Below are positions 5,642-11,700 of a DNA stretch of 11,700 nt, one piece after another. How positions within the stretch are numbered: the first letter of the stretch is position 1; every line of letters starts with the position of its first letter. Location: assembly GCA_049647245.1 (NCBI GenBank), contig JBARXH010000086.1, forward strand, positions 1 to 11,700. Reading direction: 5' to 3'. The stretch is from Litorimonas sp049647245. GTDB lineage: Bacteria; Pseudomonadota; Alphaproteobacteria; Caulobacterales; Maricaulaceae. The notes beneath the pieces were generated by a model, which did no database searches, was not told the origin of the DNA, and was given only the letters and a program-made list of their open reading frames with translations. A program made the position numbers and the translations under genes.

Positions 5642-8602
5642 ATGGCCAAGCGAACCGAATTGAATCAAGCCTTCATCGACACGGACTTCCTCGATGGGGC
5701 GTCCGCGCTCTATCTGGAACGGATGCAGGCAGCCTATGCCGAGAATCCGGCCAGCGTGGATCCGCAATGGCGGGACTATTTCGCCGCGCTGGGCGAAGAC
5801 CGCGCCAACGCGCGCGCCAATGCGGACGGGCCGTCCTGGCAGGATCCGGACTGGCCGCCCGCGCCCAACGGCGAGCTGACATCCGCCCTGACCGGTGACT
5901 GGGGAGACAGCCACGCCAAGGCGGCGGAGACCATCGCGGCCGCCCGGCCCGAGCTTTCGGCGGACGAGGTGCAACTGGCGGCCCGGGACTCGCTCAACGC
6001 CTTGATGCTGATCCGCGCCTACCGCGTGCGTGGCCACCTGATCGCGGATCTCGATCCGCTCGGCCTGCGCCAGCGCGGGACCCATCCGGAGCTGGACCCC
6101 GAAAGCTACGGCTTCGGGGCGGAGGACCGCAATCGGGACATCTTCATCAACGGCGTGCTCGGGCTGGAATACGCGACCATCGACCAGATCCTGGAGATCG
6201 TGCACCGAACCTATTGCGGCACGATCGGCGTCCAGTTTATGCACATCAGCAATCCGGAGGAGAAGCGTTGGATCCAGGAACGGATCGAGGGACCAGACAA
6301 GCAGGTCAGCTTTTCCAAGGAAGGCCGTCTGGCGATCCTCCAGAAACTGATCGAGGCGGAAAGCTTCGAGCAGCTGCTGCACAAGCGCTATCCCGGCACC
6401 AAGCGGTTCGGTCTGGACGGCGGCGAAGCGCTGATCCCGGCCATGGAGCAGATCATCAAGCGCGGCGGGCAGCTGGGTCTGCAGGACATCAATATCGGCA
6501 TGCCGCACCGCGGCCGCCTGAACGTCATGGCCTCCGTGATGAAGAAGCCCTACTCGGCCATTTTCTACGAATTCCTCGGCGGCGTGGCATCGGGCGCGGA
6601 AGACTTCGGCTCGGGCGATGTGAAATACCATCTCGGCGTGTCCGACGACCGGGAGTTCGACGGCAACAAGGTCCATCTCTCCCTCGCGCCCAATCCGTCC
6701 CACCTCGAAGTCGTCGCGCCCGTCGTGATCGGCAAGGCGCGCGCCAAGCAGCAGCAGCTCTCCGGCACCTTCCGCACGCACAATCCCAAGCGCGTCATGG
6801 CCGTGCTGCTCCACGGGGACAGCGCCTTTGCGGGCCAGGGCGTGGTGACGGAAACCTTCCAGATGAGCCAGCTCACCGGGTACAGGACGGGCGGCTCCAT
6901 CCACCTGATCGTCAACAATCAGATCGGCTTCACCACGACGCCCGACGAATACCGCTCCGGCGAATATTGCTCGGACGTGGCGCTTTTCGTCCAGGCCCCG
7001 ATCCTGCACGTGAACGGCGACGATCCGGAAGCCGTGGTCTACGCCGCGCGGATCGCCACCGAATACCGCCAGCAGTTCGGCCGCGACGTGGTGATCGATC
7101 TCGTCTGCTACCGGCGCTACGGGCACAATGAGGGCGACGATCCGTCCTTCACCCAGCCCATCATGTACAAGGTCATCGACGACAAGCGCTCCCCCGCCAA
7201 GCTCTATGCCGAGCGCCTGATCGCCCAAGGCGACCTCACAGAGGCGGAGTACAAACAGCGCGAAGACGATTTCTATGCCTATCTGGACACGGAGTTCGAC
7301 GCCGCCAAGGATTTCGAGACCAAGGCGCCCGAATGGCTGGACGGCGTGTGGTCCGGCATCACCCTGCCCAGCACGGAGGACGAGAAGCGCCGCGGCGTGA
7401 CCGGCGTGCCGCTGGATACGCTCAAGGACATCGGAGCGAAGATCACCCGCATCCCCAACGAGGTGAACATCCACCGCACCCTCAAACGCATCATCAAGGC
7501 GCGGTCCGACAAGGTCGAGGCGGGCGAGGGCATCGACTGGGGTCTCGCCGAACACCTCGCCTTCGGCAGCCTCGTCATGGAAGGCCACGCCGTGAGGCTA
7601 AGCGGCCAGGACAGCGAACGCGGCACGTTCAGCCAGCGCCAGAGCCATTTCATAGATCAGGCCACGGAGAAGAAATACACGCCGCTGAACCACCTGTCCG
7701 ACGATCAGCAATATTATCAGGTGCTCAACAGCCACCTGTCCGAGGAAGCGGTGCTCGGCTTCGAATACGGATTCTCCACCCAGGCGCCGTCCGCGCTGAC
7801 CATCTGGGAAGCGCAATTCGGCGACTTCGCCAATGGCGCACAGGTCATGGTGGACCAGTTCATCAGCTCCGCCGAGCAGAAGTGGCTGCGCATGAGCGGC
7901 CTCGTCATGCTCCTGCCGCACGGCTATGAAGGTCAGGGTCCCGAGCACAGCTCCGCCCGGCTGGAGCGCTATCTGCAGATGTGCGCCGAGGACAACATGC
8001 AGGTCGTGAACGTCTCCACGCCCGCCAATTATTTTCACGTGCTGCGCCGCCAGCTCCACCGCAATTTCCGCAAGCCCCTCATCGTGATGAGTCCGAAGAG
8101 CCTGCTCCGGCACAAGCTCTGCGTCTCCACGTTCGAGGAAATGGGCCCGGACACCTTCTTCCACCGCGTGCTGTGGGACGACGCCCAGTACGTTCCGGAC
8201 CGGTTCGAGACCAAGCTTCTGGACGACGACAAGATCAAGCGCGTCGTGATCTGCTCGGGCAAGGTCTATTACGACCTTCTGGAAGAGCGCGAGAAGCTGG
8301 GCCGATCGGACGTCTACCTGCTGCGCGTGGAGCAGTTCTATCCCTATCCGGACGGGGCGCTGCAGACGGAGCTGAAGCGCTTCAAGACCGCCGACATGGT
8401 CTGGTGCCAGGAAGAACCCAAGAACATGGGCGCGTGGCAGTTCATTCAGGACCGGCTGGAGGAAACGCTGATCGCCATCGATGCGAAGCATACCCGCCCG
8501 CGCTACATCGGCCGCGCCGCCGCCGCCTCCACGGCCACCGGCATCGCAGCCAAGCACAAGCACGAGCAGCAGGCGATCATGGACGGAGTGTTCGCGAAGT
8601 AG
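5642..8602 (+). CDS. sucA: 2-oxoglutarate dehydrogenase, E1 component
   Basis: The thiamine-diphosphate-dependent E1o subunit: it decarboxylates 2-oxoglutarate and transfers the succinyl group to the lipoyl lysine of SucB. At 986 residues it is normal for the family. The N-terminal segment (11-50) resembles the E1o region that contacts the rest of the complex. Catalytic and cofactor motifs are present: MPHRGRLNVM with H289, SLAPNPSHLEVV (347-358), GDSAFAGQG (392-400, with Mg ligand D393), NNQIGFTT (425-432) and YGHNEGDDPSFTQP (493-506). The transketolase-like C-terminal half is intact. The frame is open back to a GTG at 5582, but MAKRTELNQAF at 5642 fits the family better. No good Shine-Dalgarno is visible before it. 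sucB follows only after a TonB receptor gene. Confidence 0.96.
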   Translation: MAKRTELNQAFIDTDFLDGASALYLERMQAAYAENPASVDPQWRDYFAALGEDRANARANADGPSWQDPDWPPAPNGELTSALTGDWGDSHAKAAETIAAARPELSADEVQLAARDSLNALMLIRAYRVRGHLIADLDPLGLRQRGTHPELDPESYGFGAEDRNRDIFINGVLGLEYATIDQILEIVHRTYCGTIGVQFMHISNPEEKRWIQERIEGPDKQVSFSKEGRLAILQKLIEAESFEQLLHKRYPGTKRFGLDGGEALIPAMEQIIKRGGQLGLQDINIGMPHRGRLNVMASVMKKPYSAIFYEFLGGVASGAEDFGSGDVKYHLGVSDDREFDGNKVHLSLAPNPSHLEVVAPVVIGKARAKQQQLSGTFRTHNPKRVMAVLLHGDSAFAGQGVVTETFQMSQLTGYRTGGSIHLIVNNQIGFTTTPDEYRSGEYCSDVALFVQAPILHVNGDDPEAVVYAARIATEYRQQFGRDVVIDLVCYRRYGHNEGDDPSFTQPIMYKVIDDKRSPAKLYAERLIAQGDLTEAEYKQREDDFYAYLDTEFDAAKDFETKAPEWLDGVWSGITLPSTEDEKRRGVTGVPLDTLKDIGAKITRIPNEVNIHRTLKRIIKARSDKVEAGEGIDWGLAEHLAFGSLVMEGHAVRLSGQDSERGTFSQRQSHFIDQATEKKYTPLNHLSDDQQYYQVLNSHLSEEAVLGFEYGFSTQAPSALTIWEAQFGDFANGAQVMVDQFISSAEQKWLRMSGLVMLLPHGYEGQGPEHSSARLERYLQMCAEDNMQVVNVSTPANYFHVLRRQLHRNFRKPLIVMSPKSLLRHKLCVSTFEEMGPDTFFHRVLWDDAQYVPDRFETKLLDDDKIKRVVICSGKVYYDLLEEREKLGRSDVYLLRVEQFYPYPDGALQTELKRFKTADMVWCQEEPKNMGAWQFIQDRLEETLIAIDAKHTRPRYIGRAAAASTATGIAAKHKHEQQAIMDGVFAK

Positions 8603-8636
8603 GGTTTCCCGGATTCCTGACCGCTCTGCTCCGGTC

Positions 8637-8671
8637 GTGGGCAGGATCGGTCGGAAATCACCCTTGCCCAC
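8637..8671. repeat. Inverted repeat overlapping the receptor promoter
   Basis: GTGGGCAGG (8637-8645) and CCTTGCCCAC (8662-8671) are inverted copies apart from a single-base bulge, separated by 16 bases. The right arm contains the TTGCCC proposed as -35 of the TonB receptor gene. It has no T tract, so an operator is more likely than a terminator, though it could also end sucA transcripts with help from Rho. Confidence 0.4.
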
Positions 8672-8689
8672 AATCAGAAAAGCTATATT
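8664..8689 (+). promoter_or_regulatory. Candidate promoter of the TonB-dependent receptor gene
   Basis: TTGCCC (8664-8669) is followed after 14 bases by TATATT (8684-8689) within GCTATATT, matching Caulobacter-type promoter spacing; TATTAT at 8686-8691 is an alternative -10. This A/T-rich block stands out against the surrounding sequence. Transcription would start close to 8696-8699, at or just before the GTG start codon at 8700. Confidence 0.55.
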
Positions 8690-8699
8690 ATAACGTCAG

Positions 8700-10844
8700 G
8701 TGGCGCGCCGAGGGGGCGTGTCCCGCTCGGGGACTGACGCCATTCTTTCGATCCATTGCAGCATTAAGCTTTTCGCGTGGGTCGGCCTGCCATTCCTCTT
8801 CGCCATGGCTCCGTCGGTCCAAGCCCAGACGGCTCTGCCAGAGGGTCTTGAGGTTGGGCCGACGACCGACGCGGCGGACCAGACGGAAACCTACCCCCGC
8901 GACTTCTTCGAGCGTTTCGCCCCGCAAACCGCGTTCGATCTCCTGTCGCGCGTTCCCGGCTTCGCCGTCTCAGGCGGGGCGGATCTTCGCGGCTTCGGCA
9001 GCGGGGCGGGCAATGTGCTGATCGACGGTAGCCGTCCCACGACCAAGTCGGACGATCTGGAAAGCGTGTTGCGCCGCATTCCGGCCAATGCGGTGGAGCG
9101 GATCGAACTGACCCGGGGTGCGCAGCGGGCCGGAGAGACGGCCGGACAGTCCATCGTCGCCAATGTGGTGCGTCGCCGCGAAACCGTCGCGGGCACCTGG
9201 TCGGCGGAACTGGAACGCAACGCCGAGGGGCTGGTCTATCCGCGCGGGGAACTGTCCGTCACCGCGCCGCTCGGGAACTGGAGCACGACGACGCGCCTGA
9301 ACGCCTTCTGGGAGCAGTTCGTCTTCGTGGATTTCGACCGCGCGCGCTTCGATGCGGACGGTAATCTTACCCTGTTCGAAGAGGAAACCCTGCCGTCCAC
9401 CTTGCGGGACGCCTTCATCTCCACGGAGGCCAAGCGTCCTCTGGCCGGTGGAACGCTGACCGTGAATGCGCGCTTCGGCAACAGCCGCTTCTACCAGGAA
9501 ACGGGCCGGGACGGATTTTTCGAGCGATTGCCGGACGACCGCCCCGACCGCCGCACGGACATAAGGCTCGACTCGGAATTCTGGACAGGCGAACTCGGAG
9601 CCGACTGGGCCCGGACCCTGTCCAATGACTGGGCGGTGAAACTGCTGGGGCTGGGATCGCTGACCGACTCTCGCGTCACGTCCCGCAATGTGGTGGCCGA
9701 ACCGGTGGGTGCGTTCAGCTCCGCCAGCCGCTTCGCCGCCGACCGCACGCCGTTCGAACTTCTGGCTCGGGGCACTTACGGCAAGCTGGACGGGGCCTTG
9801 CGGCCGGAATTCGGGCTGGAAGCCGCCTACAACCGGCTGGACTCGCGCATCGCCTTGGAGACGGAAGCCGCCGACGGCACCATTTCGCCGATCGCCCTGC
9901 CGGCCTCCGATGTCGGGGTGGAGGAGGTCCGGGGCGAAGCCTTCGTCAATCTGAACTGGACCGCGCGGCCGGACTGGACCGTGGAAACCGGGCTGGCGGT
10001 CGAGGCGTCCGAAATCACGGTGGGCGGAGACGCCGATGCCCGCAGCCGGTTCACCTTCTTCAAGCCGTCGGTCGCCCTGACACACCGGATGTCCGATACG
10101 GTGCAGCTGCGCGCGTCCCTGCGCCGTACGGTCGGTCAGCTCGACTTCAACGACTTCGCCGCCTCCGCCAATGCCGAAGACGGCAGGCTGCTGGGGGGCA
10201 ATCCGGACCTCGGTCCCGACCAGACCACCCGTGCCTCGGTATCCGCCGATCTCCGCACGGGCGCGGGCGCCGCTCTGAACGTGGAAATCTTCCACGAATG
10301 GCGCAGCGACGTGCTCGAGCAGGTCCGCCTGCCATCCGGCGCGTTCGGCGTGGCGAATGCCGGGTCCGCGCGGCTGTGGGGGCTGGAAGCGGAAGCCACC
10401 CTGCCGCTCGGTTTTCTTGTTCCGGGGGGCTTGCTGGAAGCCGACGCGGTGATCCGGGACTCCGCCTTCGAGGATCCTCTCACGGGGCGTGTCCGCAACA
10501 TCACGGCGCTGCGCACGCCGGACATCAACATCGCGTTCCGGCAGGACCTGCCGCAGCGCGAGTTCGCCTGGGGCGTCAGCTATGCCGCGCAGGACGATCT
10601 TTTCTTCTTCTTCGCCGACGAAGTCGACACCGACGCCGTGGGAGACTTCTGGACGGCCTTCGTCGAGACCACCCGGTTTTTCGGCGTGAAGGCGCAGCTG
10701 GAAATCCGCAACATTGGCGGGCGGGCGTTTCCGCGCGAACGCCGTTTCTTCGCCCCCGACCGGGGCGGGGCGCTGACCGGAACCGAGCGGCTGGACCGGG
10801 AGCGCGGGGCCTACATCAAACTGACCGTGTCGGATCAGTTCTGA
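8700..10844 (+). CDS. TonB-dependent outer membrane receptor
   Basis: A 714-residue outer-membrane receptor, expected to take up a scarce ligand using TonB-transmitted energy; the substrate cannot be read from the sequence. A signal peptide (hydrophobic core about 24-36) ends at VQA, giving cleavage before Q43. The plug domain spans about 65-160, with FDLLSRVPGF (79-88), RGFGSGAGNVLIDG (97-110) and RIPANAVERIELTRG (126-140). The remainder alternates polar and hydrophobic segments typical of a beta-barrel and ends in a terminal Phe (SDQF), the outer-membrane assembly signal. No clear TonB box is visible between residues 43 and 64. An in-frame TAA at 8691 rules out a longer start; GTG at 8700 gives a 20-residue n-region, and GTG at 8718 is an alternative. 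It separates sucA from sucB. Confidence 0.88.
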   Translation: MARRGGVSRSGTDAILSIHCSIKLFAWVGLPFLFAMAPSVQAQTALPEGLEVGPTTDAADQTETYPRDFFERFAPQTAFDLLSRVPGFAVSGGADLRGFGSGAGNVLIDGSRPTTKSDDLESVLRRIPANAVERIELTRGAQRAGETAGQSIVANVVRRRETVAGTWSAELERNAEGLVYPRGELSVTAPLGNWSTTTRLNAFWEQFVFVDFDRARFDADGNLTLFEEETLPSTLRDAFISTEAKRPLAGGTLTVNARFGNSRFYQETGRDGFFERLPDDRPDRRTDIRLDSEFWTGELGADWARTLSNDWAVKLLGLGSLTDSRVTSRNVVAEPVGAFSSASRFAADRTPFELLARGTYGKLDGALRPEFGLEAAYNRLDSRIALETEAADGTISPIALPASDVGVEEVRGEAFVNLNWTARPDWTVETGLAVEASEITVGGDADARSRFTFFKPSVALTHRMSDTVQLRASLRRTVGQLDFNDFAASANAEDGRLLGGNPDLGPDQTTRASVSADLRTGAGAALNVEIFHEWRSDVLEQVRLPSGAFGVANAGSARLWGLEAEATLPLGFLVPGGLLEADAVIRDSAFEDPLTGRVRNITALRTPDINIAFRQDLPQREFAWGVSYAAQDDLFFFFADEVDTDAVGDFWTAFVETTRFFGVKAQLEIRNIGGRAFPRERRFFAPDRGGALTGTERLDRERGAYIKLTVSDQF

Positions 10845-10893
10845 GCGCAAATTTCGGGTAGGTTTTCAGGGCAAGGCCCGCTAAGTCGCCACC

Positions 10894-11700
10894 ATGACTG
10901 ATATCGTAATTCCCAACGTCGGCGAGAGCGTCTCCGAGGTCACCATCGCGAGCTGGATGAAGCAGGCCGGAGATGCGGTGAAAAAGGACGAGGCGATCGT
11001 CGAGATCGAGACGGACAAGGCCAGCCAGGAGCTGGTCGCGCCGGAAGACGGGGTCCTGTCCGAAATCCTGGTCGCCGAAGGCGACTCGGTCGCGGTCGGC
11101 ACGCTGATTGCCAAGATGGATGCGGGAGGCGGCGCCACCGAGGAAGCTGACCGGAAAGAAGCTGGCCAGAAAGAAGCCGGGAAGGGCGACGCGGAAGTGA
11201 AAGCGCAGACGGAGAGCGCGTCTTCTGGCGAAACCACCGGCTCCTCCTTCGATATCGACGTGCCCAATGTGGGCGAGAGCGTCTCCGAAGTGACCGTGGC
11301 GAGCTGGATGAAATCCGTCGGCGACGCGGTCGACAAGGACGAACCGCTCGTGGAACTGGAAACCGACAAGGCCGCCCAGGAACTGGTCGCCCCCAGAGCG
11401 GGCATCCTGACGGAAATTCTCGTCGCGGAAGGCGATGTCGCCACGATCGGCCAGACTCTGGCGCGCATGGGCGAGTCGAACTCCGGCGGGACCTCCGCCC
11501 AGCCCGTTTCGACCGAAGCGATCGAGAAGCACAAGACCGAAGGCATCCCCGGCACCAATGTCGAGGGCGCGCCCAACGATGTCCACGTCATGCCGGCGGC
11601 CGCCAAGATCATCCGCGACAACGACCTCGATGCCTCCAAGATTACCGGTACGGGCAAGGAAGGCCGTATTCTGAAGGCCGACGCCCAGAAGGCGCTAGAC
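10894..11700 (+). CDS. sucB: 2-oxoglutarate dehydrogenase E2 (dihydrolipoyl succinyltransferase), 5' part
   Basis: The first 269 residues of the E2o core subunit, open to the window edge. It would accept the succinyl group from SucA on lipoyl-lysine and pass it to CoA. Two lipoyl domains are present: about 2-76 with lipoyl K42 (ETDKAS) and 118-193 with K159 (ETDKAA). They are joined by a Glu/Lys/Gly/Ala-rich linker (77-117). A peripheral-subunit-binding domain for E3 begins at MPAAAKIIRDNDL (233-245). The catalytic domain is outside the window. The VPNVGESVSE start and its place after sucA argue for E2o rather than pyruvate dehydrogenase E2, although E2o proteins such as that of E. coli have a single lipoyl domain. 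The start is 49 bases after the receptor stop, with no obvious Shine-Dalgarno. Confidence 0.93.
   Translation, partial: MTDIVIPNVGESVSEVTIASWMKQAGDAVKKDEAIVEIETDKASQELVAPEDGVLSEILVAEGDSVAVGTLIAKMDAGGGATEEADRKEAGQKEAGKGDAEVKAQTESASSGETTGSSFDIDVPNVGESVSEVTVASWMKSVGDAVDKDEPLVELETDKAAQELVAPRAGILTEILVAEGDVATIGQTLARMGESNSGGTSAQPVSTEAIEKHKTEGIPGTNVEGAPNDVHVMPAAAKIIRDNDLDASKITGTGKEGRILKADAQKALD
10915..11085 (+). repeat. Lipoyl-domain repeat, copy 1
   Basis: Encodes SucB residues 8-64. It aligns without gaps to residues 125-181, with 45 of 57 residues identical by my count. It carries lipoyl K42. This is a coding repeat from internal duplication of the lipoyl domain. Confidence 0.85.
11266..11436 (+). 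repeat. Lipoyl-domain repeat, copy 2
   Basis: Encodes SucB residues 125-181, offset 351 bases from copy 1, with lipoyl K159. DNA identity is also high over the first 40 bases of the pair, which suggests fairly recent duplication or ongoing gene conversion. Confidence 0.85.

Noticed and set aside
5597..7588. 663-codon minus-strand open frame opposite sucA
   Set aside because: Long antisense frames are expected opposite high-GC genes; sucA is unambiguous and this frame shows no domain.
8970..10850. 626-codon minus-strand open frame opposite the TonB receptor
   Set aside because: It is a shadow frame of the receptor gene, with no motif or start signal.
10845..10893. Kozak-like GCCACC before the sucB ATG
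   Set aside because: Resemblance to a eukaryotic start context is coincidental in bacterial DNA; it is noted only because no Shine-Dalgarno is evident.
10816..11657. Minus-strand open frames opposite sucB
   Set aside because: The plus strand encodes two clear lipoyl domains; the internal repetition of the minus frames only mirrors that duplication.

Overview
The window is high-GC DNA from an alphaproteobacterium, most plausibly the Caulobacterales/Maricaulales (Hyphomonadaceae-like) side of the class. This rests on the gene order sucC-sucD-sucA-sucB, Caulobacter-type promoter boxes (TTGCGG/TTGCCC with GCTATA-type -10 elements), and many lipoprotein and TonB-receptor genes. No species can be named from sequence alone.

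The backbone is the 2-oxoglutarate-to-succinate segment of the TCA cycle: sucC (139-1332), sucD (3224-4108), sucA (5642-8602) and the 5' part of sucB (10894 to the window edge). SucA (E1o) and SucB (E2o) belong to the 2-oxoglutarate dehydrogenase complex that makes succinyl-CoA; SucCD converts succinyl-CoA to succinate with nucleotide triphosphate formation. What stands out is that every junction of this normally compact cluster holds other genes, almost all for exported or envelope proteins.

Between sucC and sucD lie a subclass B3 metallo-beta-lactamase-fold lipoprotein (1338-2468) and a ribbon-helix-helix/PIN toxin-antitoxin pair (2521-3205). A perfect intrinsic terminator (1359-1383) sits right after sucC, inside the signal-peptide codons of the lactamase gene. 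A 12-bp inverted repeat made of two tandem palindromes lies ahead of the antitoxin gene. sucD follows the toxin gene by only 18 bases, so it may be driven largely from the toxin-antitoxin promoter. The toxin lacks one of the usual PIN acidic residues.

Between sucD and sucA, after a strong terminator (4148-4182), are an EF-hand lipoprotein (4202-4762) and a convergent Cu,Zn superoxide dismutase lipoprotein (4825-5409, minus strand) with an Asp-to-Asn change at the usual zinc ligand. Between sucA and sucB is a 714-residue TonB-dependent receptor with its own promoter and a possibly leaderless GTG start. SucB begins with two closely similar lipoyl domains and is cut by the window end in its E3-binding domain region.

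I found no rRNA, tRNA, insertion sequence or CRISPR array. The most interesting signal is regulatory: the terminator inside a signal-peptide coding region and the apparent capture of sucD by a toxin-antitoxin operon. Nothing here proves an undescribed system.
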